The notes under the pieces: generated by a model
What the model saw: only the letters and a program-made list of their open reading frames with translations
Database searches by the model: none
Told to the model about the DNA's origin: nothing
Shown: positions 34,481-48,439 of the stretch, in pieces
How the letters are laid out: each line of letters opens with the position of its first letter
Numbering within the stretch: position 1 is the stretch's first letter
Made by a program: the position numbers and the translations under genes
Source of the DNA: Sipunculus nudus
Lineage: Eukaryota; Annelida; Sipuncula; Golfingiida; Sipunculidae
NCBI GenBank assembly: GCA_026874595.1
Contig: CM049306.1
Span: 57,418,019-57,482,018 of the forward strand
Direction of reading: 5' to 3'
Length of the DNA: 64,000 bases

Positions 34481-37400
34481 TATTTAAATATCAACTATGC
34501 AGAATTCATATATCTTGTTGATACCTTAATTGTGAGATTAGTTTAGTGTCAAGGTCCATCAGCATGAGATTCTCGACATCAGCTGCCTTTGCCAGACATT
34601 ACTAAGGCTCAGAGAGTACATACAATGTATCTGTAGATATAAAGGGTACATATAATCAGTGTTTTACTGATACAAGGTAGTAACACAGGATAGTTTTTGT
34701 CAGGTACATACATGTCATTTTGCTGTCTATTAATCTTTCATCTATGACCAGTCTTGTTACTCTTTTGGATTGTAAATAACTCTCTACGTTTAATGTTAAT
34801 TTGTTAAGATCAGATTGTGTTTTTCTTCATTGTTTTTCTTTAACATTGACATGTGGCTCTTGTGAACACAATAGTGCAGCAGTGTTCACAATTCACAATG
34901 TGCAAATACCTTATTTAGTAGGTATTCAGACCACCTCTATATATACTTTGGATCTCCAGGACAGATCAAAACTAGAGTAAATATGGCTGTAGAGTAAACT
35001 TTTGAGAGAGTATAATTTTGTATTTGATACCTCAACCATTGAATACTTGTGTATGTACAAGTATGTACATAACTGTAGTGACCTGACTCAACAGAAATGA
35101 CATGTTCCCTATGGCCATGGGACAGCCTTGCTGCACGATAAATAGACCATTGATTATTAGATGTATACAGTCAGACATACAAAGACTCGGGGGAACTGGA
35201 CATTAAATGATACATGTTGGATGTATAGACCACTGCACAGTCAATATGTGACCGCAGGGTGACTTTCCATATAGTGTACTGTAAACACCTGTTTCATAGT
35301 TCTATTGTCCTATTCATAACAAAATTATGACATGTGGAGACATCTTCAGGGGACAATGAAAACTTAAACACAGGCACTATAACATGTGGAGACATCTTCA
35401 AAGGAAAAATAAAAACCAAAACATATTGAGAAGGCAAGTGTGGAGATCATAGGAAGCTAAAATGACAAGAGCAGTAAGCATAAGGACATAAATTCTACAA
35501 ATTTACATATTCTATCAGTCCTCTGGCTGTAATAAATTGTTGGCTGTATTATGGAACATTTGCAGGTATTAACACTAGTCGTTTGGGGAAAGAGAAAAAA
35601 AGAAATGTATGAATATTCTATGATAATATTCCATAAAATTCTAATTTTTCATGAGATCTTATATGATAAAGATTACATAAATGGTTCTCAAGTTTGAATT
35701 TTTGAAATGAAGTTATAATATTTAAACAAACAATATTCACAGCTTTAACACTATGTCAATTGGTTAAACAACTGGTGGAGGGAACGATTGACATTGTTTT
35801 GGTGTCTGAATAATTCATGTTGAAAACTGTTGGATACCAGAGGATATTGGGTTACACTTGACACCCTCCAAGGTTATAACACTCAGGCTGATCATCTGAC
35901 TGTCACAGTGTTTTATGTTTTAATTTACTTTATCAGACATTTCGTTTTTGGTGTACTAACTGGAGCTGTGTGTAATTTAGCTTATTTTAGTAAATTTAAT
36001 TGTGCAAGAAAGTCAAAGCTGTGTGCTTCAAATAATGAGGACATGCTTTGCATATTATTGTGCATTATAATTTTACTGGATGGAAGTGCCTAGGATATAT
36101 ATAAAGCAGAACAAATGAGCAATATTTTATTGAAATAATTAACTTAATATTTTTCATATTCATTGTCATGACCCATACTTTACACTTGTAATCTTATTCA
36201 GCAACAAGGGCCAACCTGAAAGCTCTCTTATTAACAGTGATCATTTCCACATCATCTTTTAGAACCTACTATAATTGAGAGGATTTGGGTATGGTTCTAA
36301 ATAAATGTTATTCAACTCTAAACTTTGTCAATAGATGTCTACTTGCTACCAAACTTGCTGGATGCGGTTGTCGGAGTACTTTCTCCCATGTGGGTTGACA
36401 TTTTGCATTCACAGTAAAACCAGGTTGTAAAATTCACATTTTGAAATTATGGGTTCTTCAGTTCTTAATTTTTCTCAGGCATTTGTTGTTAAGATTCAAT
36501 GAGCATTAGGCAGGATTCATTCAAAGATAATACTAAGGGACAAATATTTAGCCAGTAGAAATGTTGGTCTGTCTATGCATTAAATCATCCTGTCAGATGA
36601 GACCAGACAGAATCCCCTCTGAATCGTAGGCAGTCAGATGAGCCGAGGGCTTGTGGGATACATGAAGCCAGTGTAACGATGTCTGCCAGTGATCCCCAGG
36701 TTTCACACCAGGGAATATCTTTGACACTTAGCGGATGATCCAGACTGCGATCACTCGGTTATATGGATTTAGCTTTTAATGTAAGTTATACAGCTGTTTC
36801 AAACAGGTATCCCCCCATAGTCAGACACAGGATGTCTTGTACATATTTGCATTTATTGGTAATTTTTGCATTTAATCATTCATGGAATAATGGATTATCA
36901 GTTTCAAGAGCCCAGTAAACTTTTTTTTTAAACATTTAAAATATTAATGTTAAGGAAGACTGGTCAGTCTTCATTACTTCCATATCAGTTTTGCAATTTG
37001 GAGTTATATCATAGTGTCACTTCTTGAAAATTTTATGAAATATCATCAAATGTACTTATAAAATCATGCCAGAATAACAAATAAGCACTAGATTCTAAAT
37101 ATGATGCTTCTTGGGCTTCATTGAAGGCTCAGGTTTGACACATGGAAATATTCTGCCTGTATCTTGTTAGTCTAACTCATTTGTATCTACCCATTAGTTT
37201 CTATCAGTTTCAAGTCCAGGTAATACAAAGTATTTTGTGCTTGCCTGTCTGAATGTGACAAAACATTTTCGCAAACAGCCAAACATGCTGTGGCCACTGC
37301 CCATGTTCATGGTGATCTGCATTTTCTATGTGCTATGAAAGCACGTTATTTAGATGCTTGACATATATAAAAATAAGTATAAATATATCTTTTAAGTATG

Positions 37401-37950
37401 TAAAGATTAACACAATTTCGCATGTTATAAATATAAAGGGAAGTGATATATGTTTGTGATAACTCAACTATAGTTAAAGCCTGCAAATATTGAAAGGGCT
37501 TGAGTTTTAGTGATTATATGCAGTGTCATTGTGCTGTAAACTGTCATTGTGACATTTGCTCATTGAGCCATTTGATCCTGTTGGGTCACAGTTAAAATTA
37601 GATTTCCTAGCCCAGCTGTAACCACAGATCTCTGTCATGGTAGGAAATAAATGCTGCTTACAGCAAACAAGATGTTATGGGTACACATTGAGAATACAAA
37701 CTTATGCATATAAGTTTACACTCACAATCATATACAAATACACACAACTTATCTTTGTTGGCAGCTATTTGTATTAGGCTCATCTCTGTTCCAAATAATA
37801 ATGACCAATGAAAAGTAGAATCTCACCTCATTTACTTTTCTGATATATATTCTGCACTCCACTTTAACAGACAGGAGAGTTCCATAGAAAAAAAATGATT
37901 ATACTAGATATATTATATCATATATGATTTCAAGTAATGTGAAGTGTTAG
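34481..37950. other. Long intron, nothing recognised
   Basis: Read on both strands without a convincing exon. Repeated words such as GACATGTGGAGACATCTTCA (35330 and 35382) are local only. Confidence 0.45.
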
Positions 37951-37951
37951 T

Positions 37952-37994
<43 letters not shown>

Positions 37995-38045
37995 AGAAAG
38001 AGGGAGACAGACAGACAAAAGACACAGAGAAAGAAAGAGATTGAG
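37951..38045. repeat. (GA)n microsatellite
   Basis: A long GA run with a few C, AA and GG interruptions. The minus-strand SLSLSL frame is this repeat. Confidence 0.95.
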
Positions 38046-38513
38046 ATTTGTATATATGGGGTGGGCAAATGTTGACTTCATATTATTGCAGGTTATATTT
38101 TGAAAAAAAATTTCCATTGCTGTAACAAGTAAATGCACATATTTAAGGCTTCACCAAATTGTAAATATTGCACAGGTCTTGATAAAAGTGTTTCCTGCTG
38201 TTATTATCAGCAACCATATAAGTGCCACTTCTGTTGTTTTTTACATTCTTAATGTCAGGGACTTTAATTTGTGAAAGTATTCATGATGTCATAAAACACA
38301 TGATGTTTAAATTATTGTTACTTTTTCAAAATAAATAAAATTTCTAGGGCTTCCCATTTTCCCCATACTTTTCGTTGACAAAAGGTGACAGGTTTGGCGT
38401 TTGGAACCTCAAGCATTTTTATTTTTCTTATTTATTTCATCTTATTTATTTCAGAACAGAACATGTGATTGCATAATATAAAAGTAGATACACGTACTCA
38501 TAGATAGGTAGAT

Positions 38514-38688
38514 AGTTAGATAAATACAGATATATGGTTCATGTATTTCATGTGGTCATAAATATACTGCGTATAAAGATGTGCTTACTGCTTTAATTGT
38601 AGTTAGATAAATACAGGTATATGGTTCATGTATTTCATGTGGTCATAAATATACTGCGTATAAAGATGTGCTTACTGCTTTAATTGTA
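38514..38688. repeat. 87-bp tandem duplication
   Basis: AGTTAGATAAATACAGATAT… at 38514 is repeated at 38601 almost without change through …CTGCTTTAATTGTA. Two copies only, so likely recent. Confidence 0.93.
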
Positions 38689-39349
38689 ATATACTGTTCT
38701 CATACACTTAAAGTCTTGCTATGGACAGATCTTGCAAGGTCAAAGAGAAATTGACATTTCTTCATTATATATTTTGTATAGTATTGATGATGAATTGGTG
38801 TCAAAATGTATTAACATATTTGTGGATTTTCTGATTTTTCTGCAAAAGTTGAGTCAAAATTTATATGGCCAGTTTCACAAATAAATCAATGATTCATATT
38901 TATTTTTCTTTTCTGCACATATATTTCCCTTAAGTCTGTTAAGTTAATTGATTTTGCCCTTTTGAAGTTCAGCTGACTTCCTGCTGAACTTGAGTGATAG
39001 ATCTTTTTTGGTTGTATGTGCACTGTAACCAGACATATATATATTTCTGTCATATGACTAGGTTTTAACAAAATTGGCAAACATGTTTGTCTAAAATGTG
39101 ACTAAAAGTTATAAATTATAACCTGTTACATAATGCTATAGGCGAATGGTTGTCAGCTGAGCATCATGACCCATGGGTCACTTGTTTTTGTACTAATTGA
39201 TTTTCCTGTTGTCTACTCTTATTTTTTGTTATGCTAGTTGCTTACTAATTTTCGTAACTGTTAAATAGTTCATGATTTGGTATTTGTCCACCTTGTGTAG
39301 ATAATAGCAATAGCCCACTCTTTCATGATTTTGTCTTTTTATCTTGTAG

Positions 39350-39408
39350 CATCCTACACTGGGAGTTCATCAGATGAAGAAGATGTCAACCCACGAGACA
39401 AAGACCAG
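39350..39408 (+). CDS. AHCYL1/2 (IRBIT)-like exon, acidic linker
   Basis: A 59-bp exon with acceptor tttatcttgtag and donor CCAG|GTAAAC. It enters in phase 1 and leaves in phase 0. It encodes (x)SYTGSSSDEEDVNPRDKDQ, aligning with SYTDSSDDEVSPREKQQ of vertebrate AHCYL1 and SYTDSSDDETSPRDKQQ of AHCYL2. This is the acidic, PEST-like segment between the regulatory serine cluster and the catalytic-like domain. It is the common acceptor for all three upstream candidate exons (3046, 12787 and 29335). Whether the gene is ancestral to both vertebrate paralogues cannot be decided from this fragment; most invertebrates have a single such gene. Confidence 0.92.
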
Positions 39409-39540
39409 GTAAACATCAAATTAATGATGCTTGTAAATCCCATTTGTTTCTTACCAATGTGGATAAGATGTTCTCCTCATTAAACTGTTATACATACCTA
39501 AAAATTATGAGATTAAGTGTAACCCCATTTCTACCTTCTT

Positions 39541-39903
39541 TTATGTATGCAGCACAGGGGAGAATAGAAGTCCAATCTGCATTCTAAGGAATGCAAGCCT
39601 CCATAAATCTTCTAAAACTGTTTGCTTTCCTATTATTTTGCCCATATTCCCAGGTTCACTCATGCTTAAGTGTCTACATTTTTTAATATTCATTGATGAT
39701 GTTTCTGAATCCTGATCAATTTCTGGATCCACACGCTGGATGCTTCTAAGTCTAATGGAGTCTTCATTAGCCCATTCCCAAAATGCCCTGAATATTTCAT
39801 GAGACCCTTCATGATTGCTTGAATTATGTTGTGAATAAAAACAGAAACACACAAACATGAATGGCTGAGGTAATGACAGAGAAAAACAACTTAGAATTCT
39901 CAT
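39541..39903 (-). other. Unassigned 120-codon minus-strand open frame
   Basis: An open frame just downstream of the 39350 exon on the opposite strand. Its middle part (HEIFRAFWEWANEDSIRLRS…) has an amino-acid mix closer to real protein than most frames here, but I recognise no family, promoter or splice partner. It may be chance or a transposon scrap. Confidence 0.12.
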
Positions 39904-40965
39904 TTTGTTTTATGTACAATATAATGTATATTACATATATGAGTAATCCATTAAAGCTGTTTAGTGCATCCACTTTCTGCCACCCATTTCATCCAAAGCA
40001 GAAATATGCTTTGTAACAGACAAATAAAAGTAGAGTTGCTCTTTTTGAGTAAGGGATGCAAGATCCAGAGCTGTAGGATTGATACACCTTTTAAGGTGGA
40101 AAGGCCATGATGTTTTAATCTTCTGAAACACCTTTACCATTGATAATTTTTTGTTAAAGCTTGATTTGACCTCTGTAATATGATTCAGAGCCTTTCATTC
40201 AAAGATGTCATATTTTGAGACACCTGAGAACTTCGTCAATATCCAGGAAGTACCTAGACCATATATAAGAAATGAAGGCAAAATGTGCAATGGCTGTAAC
40301 AGATGTATAATGGCAGTTACAGTCACCAGGTACACATCTGCTGCAAGAGCCTGTTATCAGCAAATAGCACATGTATAAACACAGCAGGGGGTTTACTGCT
40401 GGGGAGCTGCGTGTTCAGTGGCTGTAAAACTTTTACTGCTGTAATGGCTTGTTCAACACAGCTTCTTCTCATGTTCAGTGTAAATACTCTTTCTTTTTTT
40501 GCCCCCTCTCATACCTGGCTATCAAAGTGTCCATGAGACCTAAGCACGCTTTTAATTACACCCAGGGTCAGGTCATTAATTTCCCCCCAGCAAACTTATA
40601 AATCATTTGACTTTTGGGCCTTTTTTCATCAATGAGCTTCAGCATGTTCCATCTGATCATTAAAGTCTTGGACCAGGCTTTTAGGAATGCGAGGATAAAC
40701 GTCTGTGATGCATGATATCTCTTTAGGACGTCCAGTCCTGGGCATCCAAGCATGCAATCAGATGCACAAATTTCTGGCTGTTGGACTTAAAGGGTCAAAA
40801 ACTGGCTCTTGTAGTAGTATCTGACCAATGTATGCTGTCAGTCTAACCATTGAGTTGTGTAAACACTGCTGACATTTGCCCTTAACATTTCATTTATATC
40901 AAATAACTATATAATGACAATATATACAATAAGACTATCATTATAATGACAATATCATTATAATT
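39904..40965. other. Intron, nothing recognised
   Basis: Ordinary AT-rich sequence up to the family A element. Confidence 0.5.
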
Positions 40966-42157
40966 GTATCCGCCAAAACAAAGTTTTGCGGATACTATGT
41001 TTTTGACTGGGTTCCTCCGCTGCCGCTGCTTTTGTTTCCGGAGAACTCCTCTGAGACTACTAGACAGATTTTTTCCGAAACTTACACAAATTATCGGGTC
41101 ATATGTGAACTGGTGCCTAACCAAGTAACCTTGACCTCTGACCTTTCCTCTCTGCCCAGCGTCCGTTTGTGCGTCTGTTTCCACACATAAACCCACATAT
41201 CTCGGGAACCGGGAACCGTTTGACCGATCAGGAAAAAGTTTTACACAAATGTAGCCCTGGGATAGCTTTATAACATACACAAAAAAATGTGGCACAATCT
41301 GCAACCATGTTTGCACCGTGTCCATCTGTTCATCTGCCTAGGGTTAAAATCACTCATATCTCTGCAGTGGTTTGACTAATTCACCTAAAATTCGGCATGC
41401 GTATACATCCTAGATAGCTTTCTTGATTTTATGACAGGTGGCGCCACCTACATTCACGTTAACGCTGCAGACATCCAAGCTCATATCTCAGGAACCGTTT
41501 GACCAATCAGGAAAAAAACTTTTACACAAATGTAGCTCTTGGATAGCTTTATAACATACACAAAAATGGTGGCGCCACCTGCAGCTATTTTTGCACAGCG
41601 TCCATCTGTTTTTGCCTGACTTAGGTTAAAATCACTCGTATCTCTGCAGTGGTTTGACCAAATTACCTGTATTTGGCACGCGTAGACATCCTGGATAGCT
41701 TTCTTGATTTTATTACAGGTGGCGCCACCTACATTCATGTTCACGCTGCAGACATTAATGCTTATATCTCCGGAACCATTTGACCAATCAGGAAAAAGTT
41801 TTTACACAAATGTAGCCCTTGGATAGCTTTATAACATACACAAAAATGGTGGCGCCACCTGCAGCCATTTTTGTACAGCGTCCATCTGTTTGTCTGCTGA
41901 GGGATAAAATCACTCATATCTCTGCAGTGGTTTGACTTTTCCACATGAAATTTTGCATGTGTATACATCTTGGATAGTTTCTCATACAAATAACAGGTGG
42001 CGCCACCTACAATCATGTTTATGTGGCAGAGATCCATTCTAATATGTAACACGTGTAACTCTATATCCCCTTGCCACTCAATCCATGCCTCACTTCACCC
42101 GTCCTTCTCTGATTTTGGCGGATACACTTAGTCGCTTGTCGACTACCCGTATTCTAG
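40966..42157. mobile_element. HINE/Helentron-like element family A, copy 2
   Basis: The 5' terminus has the strong hairpin GTATCCGC(C)AAAAC-aaa-GTTTTGCGGATAC. The matching GGCGGATAC recurs near the 3' end, followed by the perfect stem-loop TAGTCG-cttgt-CGACTA, CCCGTATT and CTAG|TT. Between them is a linker (TTTTTGACTGGGTTCCTCCGCTG) and about 2.5 tandem 280-bp units. Palindrome centres lie near 41293 (degenerate), 41442, 41573, 41723, 41853 and 42001, spaced 149/131/150/130/148 bp. No replication-initiator or helicase coding sequence, so it is non-autonomous. The minus-strand frames here are repeat-derived. Confidence 0.82.
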
Positions 42158-42329
42158 TTAAACAAGAATGATGTAAAATATTATCATGAAATATATTGAA
42201 TTGTACATCTCACTTCACAATTTGTCATAGATCGCCTCCCCTTGGAACGCTCCATAGTGCCATGTGTCCCCCTAAAATTTTGACCTGAGTATCCATGACT
42301 CTCCAATTTTCTTTCTGTTGAAAGCCCTG

Positions 42330-43320
42330 TGGATAGAACATGGTACATTATACTTTGAAGTTCAGAAAAGCAGAGAAGGGATGCTGTCTTTCTTGGGATA
42401 TAAAATATTCTCACACATTAGAGAAATGTATATTCCCAAAATGAATTTGATTCTCCTAATCTTGAGAAAAGGCATTCATCTCAAGAAAAACATTATTCTT
42501 ATAAAGTATAGAAAATCAGTCTTCTAAAGATAAATATTATTTTAAAGAGAAAGAGAGTCTTTTCAGGATTGACGTTTTCTTCCCAAAGTGTAGACAGAAA
42601 GTGTTCATTTCAATAGGAACATAATCCAATGGTGTGTTGAAAAGAAAATTGAGAGAATTTGGAGAGAATTTGAGTCATCTCAAGTACTTTTTTCTCCCAG
42701 AATGCCAAAATTGAATCATCTCAGGCTAAGAATTACTCTCACCAAATTGAGAAAAGTGAGTCTTCTCAAGACAAACTTGGCTTACCCAAACTGGAGAAAA
42801 GCAGGTGATTATTCTTTTCTGAGAAGAGGAGTAAAGTCAATCTTTTCAAGAAAATACTATCCTCAAAAAAGGGAACAGTGAAGATAGAAAAAAATAAACT
42901 CTTAAGTGTGTAGACTTGGCAGACTCCTCTCTAGGTAAGCAAAATTCTTCAAGAGTGGAGGATAGCAAAAGCAAGTGTCCTCTAAAGATCATCCTTTTGC
43001 TTGAAAAATTGAGGAAAGCAAGAATCCCCTCAGAATATGCAAAACTGTGCAAGAATGTAGAATACCCTCTAGATATACATTATACTCCAAGAGTGAGGAA
43101 TGGTAAGTCCTTTCAAAATCATCTTTCTTCTCAAAGACAGGAGAATAACAAGAGAACTCTCTCGTTAAAGGAAGAATCCTCTCAAGTGAAGCATTATCCT
43201 TCAAGAGTTGAGAATAGTGACTCCTCTCATTTTTCTCCAAGAGTGAAAATTGGCACAAGTTGTGTCAAGGTGAAATGTTTTCTCCAAGGGTGAAGCAAAG
43301 TGAGAGTTCTCTCAAGATGA
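42330..43320. repeat. Degenerate satellite, TCTCAAGAGTGGAGAATAG-type
   Basis: Diverged repeats of (TC)TCAAGA(G/C)TG(A/G)(A/G)GAAT(A/G)G(T/C) occur roughly every 40-60 bp for almost 1 kb. They leave a 125-codon plus-strand frame (42916-43293), whose peptide shows the same irregular repetition (SSRVEDSKS, TPRVRNGKS, PSRVENSDS). I take the frame as a by-product. Confidence 0.55.
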
Positions 43321-45000
43321 TAAGCCTCCCAGTGTGGAGGTTGAAGACTTCTTTTATGAGGGCTATGCATGTAATAAGTCTCAGTGTCACCTGAGTGTCT
43401 GTGGAGATCACCAGGTAATCCCTGCTGAGACATCCTGACATGGGGGTCTGACGGCTGAGGTAATTACACACTGTTACATAGAGAACTGCAGGATGATCAC
43501 CCACACAAAGACATGGGTGATGCGCCGGTCACATCATTAAGGTTTGCAGAAAAATCAATGACTTCAAGTAAAGGTCCTGCTACATTCGATTTTCTAGAAT
43601 TAGTGTTCAAGCACCAACATCAAATGTATTGATTCCATTCACACAAAATAACTTTTAAGTCTAGACGCAGCTCTCTTGACTTGTGTCTCTTTCAGGATTC
43701 GTTTCCTGATCTGATTTTTGAGCTTTGGTATGTACCAAGGATATATATTTTTTGATGCACCATTTCTGCATCAGCAGGGCTTTAACACAATTTCTGAATA
43801 TTATAGAAAAGTGCATTGGCCCTGAAAACCATGAGAAGCCATTGATTACTGGCTGGTTACATTGGAAATCTGGAAAACCTTAAAGCCAAAGTCTAAATGA
43901 CATAAAATATATGAGTTAGGTATGATTTAGGAAATTTGTGGACAATACATATCACTATTCATTTAAAGTAATACTCAATATTTTTGATTATGTGCTTTTA
44001 TTATCTTTGTTTTCCTGAATTAACTCTTGTTAGTTCCTATATATGATCATTTCTTGTTTATAAGGTGTGAGGTTAAACAAGTAAATTTAATGACTTATTT
44101 TATAGAGAATGTTATTTTGTTATTACATGCCATTTCAAGTTCTCATAGCTCATTTTAATATAAGAAAGGATGTTATACTTAAGTACTCATCGTTTAGCAA
44201 AGTACAAGCCAATAACCTTCAGTATAATCACTGAACATTAAAAATAGTAAAACTCCCATATAGTGTGATACAAAATGCAAAACATAACAGTGTTTTGATA
44301 TAATGTATATATTTCTGTTGCTTTAGGATGAAGAATAGATGATAGCATAGTGGTTAAATCCTTGAATTTTGCCACAGCTGGTCTCTGGTTCCCTACAGTT
44401 CAATAGGTTTCTTGTCATTAGATTATCTTCCCCTTCATCCAAAAGATATAGCCACCTAGCTTCAGGCCTTGGAACTGTCATGCAAACAATTTGAATAGTT
44501 TTAAATGTGTTCTATTAGTCTTTGAGTTAATGCATAAAAGGGGCCTACTCTCCTGTTATGAACTCAGCTGGATGTGAAACATTTGCAAACAAAAGTGTGA
44601 ATTGAAGTTTTGAAAATGAAATGCCTGCTGCAAAAAAGCACCTCTTCATATCAATAGCTGGCCTTGACTATGGAACCACCTGAAGAATGCCTCCTGAAAA
44701 TATAATCAGTTTAAGATTAAGAATGGTAGGACTGTCAGTTTAGAATGATCAGTAATCTTCCTTTGCTGACAGTTAAACAGCAGATGTGTGACAGTTATAT
44801 GTTCCCAGGCCCTCCTGTTTATTCAGCATGAGAAGATGTATGTTTGTAATATCCCCAGATATTGATCATGCCTGGCTGAGTAATGTACACATCAAGGACT
44901 GTCTCGTTACCGTACATCACCTTTCAGCTCATTAACTGGGAAGGCCATACAGATATTACACTGCAGGCCTTTTGTCTTCCTGTGTTAGTTAAGTCTGTGG
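43321..45000. other. Intron, nothing recognised
   Basis: AT-rich. No exon with plausible splice sites and known protein found. Confidence 0.5.
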
Positions 45001-45004
45001 CTTT

Positions 45005-45780
45005 CTCATCATGTCTCCCCTCCCTCCCTCCCTCCAGGGGAGACGTAGTTTTCAGTGCTTGTGTCATCTGTCGTCTGTAGGATATCTTGTAAACGCAATA
45101 TCTTTTGAAGGCTGCATATTTTCCTCCAAAATTTTAAACACTCATTGTTCATACAAAATTTTGGAGATGTTCAAAGCTGGTGACCTTGACCATCATCATC
45201 AAGTCAAATCTGCCCAAATGTAAAATATTTGTGAACCCCTATAAATTTTGAAGTTTTTCAAATTTTGTCCTCAAATTTGGTACACCAATTGATCCTACCA
45301 TGTTCTCAGAGGATTTCAGAACCTGGTCACCTTGACCAGGATCTTCAAGCTCAAATTGGCCAAATTTAAGTTATTGTCTTGTGAAAGCAATAACTTTTGA
45401 AGAGTTGCATGTTTTCCTCCAAATTCTTAAACACTTATTATTTCTACCAAATGCTCAGAGGAGTTCGGAACCTGGTCACCTTCACCTTCAAGGTCAAATC
45501 TGCTGAAATGTAAAATTATTGCGAACCCCATAACTTTTGAAGTATTGCCCTTTTTGTCCTAAATTTTGGTACACCAATTGTTCCTACTAAGTTCTCGTGG
45601 GGAATTTGAAATTTAGTGACTTTGACATAATTGGCAGAATTATACCTTGACCTTCAAGGTCAAATCTGCTGAAATCTAGAATCATTGTTTTGAGATAGTG
45701 CATATTTACCCCCAATGTTTGGGGATTTCCATAAGGGGAAACATATATGTGTTTTTGCAATGCAAAAACAAAGAAATCCC
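45005..45780. mobile_element. HINE-like repeat family D with nested 3' hairpin
   Basis: The left end has CTCCCC…GGGGAG, then GTGTCATCTGTCGTCTG. The core has about four units of roughly 146 bp: GCAATA(T/A)CTTTTGAAG…CCAAATT(T)T…CTGGT(C/G)ACCTTGACC…CAAGGTCAAATCTGCTGAAAT. The right end carries two nested hairpins: outer GGGATTTC/GAAATCCC (45722-45729 and 45773-45780), and inner 10-bp arms TGTTTTTGCA/TGCAAAAACA around one base (45750-45770). Non-coding. Confidence 0.5.
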
Positions 45781-46785
45781 AGTTAATTTTGCTGTTAGTT
45801 CTAGGGTGGGGTATATATGAAAATCTTCAAACAACAAATAAGTCATATAGATTTATTTCTCTCAATATTAGACTGCTCTAACTTAACCAAAAAATCAAGT
45901 TCTTCATCAAAAGGAGATGTTATAATGGAGGCCAAATTGTTCAAACATAGCTTACACCTTTCTAACACAAAATCTGTATAAATAACTGCTAATACTGCTA
46001 ATGATTACAGAGAAATTATTTTTCTTTTTCAGAAGTAAATGAAGTGACAGTAAACATTTTCTGTATTCCACATGTTGAGGATTCTGAAATTGTTCATCAA
46101 GCTAAATCTAACCAACACCTACTTTCTCAATTGAAATTTAATATGTAATATACATTAAATCAGATTTATGAACCAATTTCATAGTCACACAGATTTTAAT
46201 TCTTCACTCTCTTTGCTGCTTTTAAAAAGGGTCTGTACAACAAAGTATAATGAGACTTCCTACATTTTAGGAATTATGAATTTTTCCCTTTTAAGTGAAA
46301 TCAGTACTGATATTTGAAATTGGTCCAAAATGTGGTTCTGTAATTTTAAACCAGGATAATGTTCTGAAACGTGGTATATATGGTAACAACAAGGGACTTA
46401 AATGTCTGGCTCAGTATTAGGTCACTTGAGGCTGTTATCGTCTCTCACAAGGGGGATCAGGTCACCCATCTTATTTGTGTGGCTGAGCAGTCACCTTATA
46501 CCAGCCATCAAACCAATAACCTCATCCCTGTCAAACCATGAGCTTTCTGATAAAATGTATGGACAGCGGTGCTGACACCAAACTTGATTTCCATGGCCAG
46601 AAGCCATGGGTGAAACGTGACGCCAGAAATGACCCAAGACAATGATTGCGGGTAATGCAGAGACCTGTGGAAAAGCATTCAAGCATGAATCAATAGGTTT
46701 ACCTGATAATGTATATGTCTGAGAACAACATCTGAAGGCTAAGCTATTTTGATTGGTCTTTGTCTGTGATCCTTCAGGCAGGTTA
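45781..46785. other. Intron, nothing recognised
   Basis: AT-rich. The minus-strand 134-codon frame (46491-46895) runs into the adjacent satellite and has no recognisable domain. Confidence 0.45.
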
Positions 46786-46789
46786 TCCA

Positions 46790-47335
46790 TATTGTTTTCA
46801 TCCATTAGTACTGGACACATGATGATGGTTAGATCTGTGTTGTAACTGTACCACCTAAGTGGTTCTTCTAAAATCTCCTTAAAAAATGAAGTCATTGTGT
46901 CCTATTCTATAACAGTTGGATCCATGATGTTCTAACTTTACCACCTGATTGGTCAGGGTGAAATCTCCATCAAAAACAAAAATTAGGTCACTGTGTCCTA
47001 TATCCTGACGGTAAGATCAAAGATGTTGGGACTGTACCACCTAAGTGGTCCTTCTAAAATCTCCTTAAAAAAAAAAAAAAAATGAAGTCACTGTGTCCTA
47101 TTCTATAACAGTTGGATCTATGATGTTCTAACTTTACCACCTGAGTGGTCCTGGTGAAATCTCCATCAAAAACAAAAATTAGGACACTGTACCCTATATC
47201 TTGATGGTTAGACCCAAGATGTTGTAACTGTACCCCCTGAGTTAGACCCAATATGTTGTAACTGTATCCCCTGAGTGGTCCAGATGAAATCTCCATCAAA
47301 AACAAAAATTAGGTCGTATTGTCCTATATCATTTT
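46790..47335. repeat. Approximately 95-bp tandem repeat, five copies
   Basis: The block TAACTTTACCACCTGAGTGG…GAAATCTCCATCAAAAACAA…TTAGGTCACTGTGTCCTATA recurs with AAATCTCC at about 46868, 46963, 47056, 47157 and 47287. Two variants (CATCAAAAACAAAAATT and CTTAAAAAAA) alternate among the first four copies, suggesting a higher-order dimer of about 190 bp. Confidence 0.8.
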
Positions 47336-48220
<885 letters not shown>

Positions 48221-48439
48221 TAAAATGTTTTTGCTGTGCTTTGAAAGATAGCAAACTGTAACACAGGTAACATCACAACAAAATATCAGAAGACTGGTTC
48301 ACAATCTTGCCAGGAAAGATACATCCATTCCACCATCTGGAAACTGAAACCAGGTAAATAGTACACCTTACTTGGTGCATAAGATACCATTTACTAATGG
48401 TGAGGGATAATGTAGCCCAAGTCTAATTAGCGCATCTTC

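Noticed and set aside
36679-36699. ATG-TCT-GCC… followed by CAG|GTTTCA as another candidate first exon
   Set aside because: The donor is weak and leaves phase 0, which cannot join the phase-1 acceptor at 39350.
46491-46895. 134-codon minus-strand frame
   Set aside because: It begins inside the 95-bp satellite and shows no recognisable domain or splice context.
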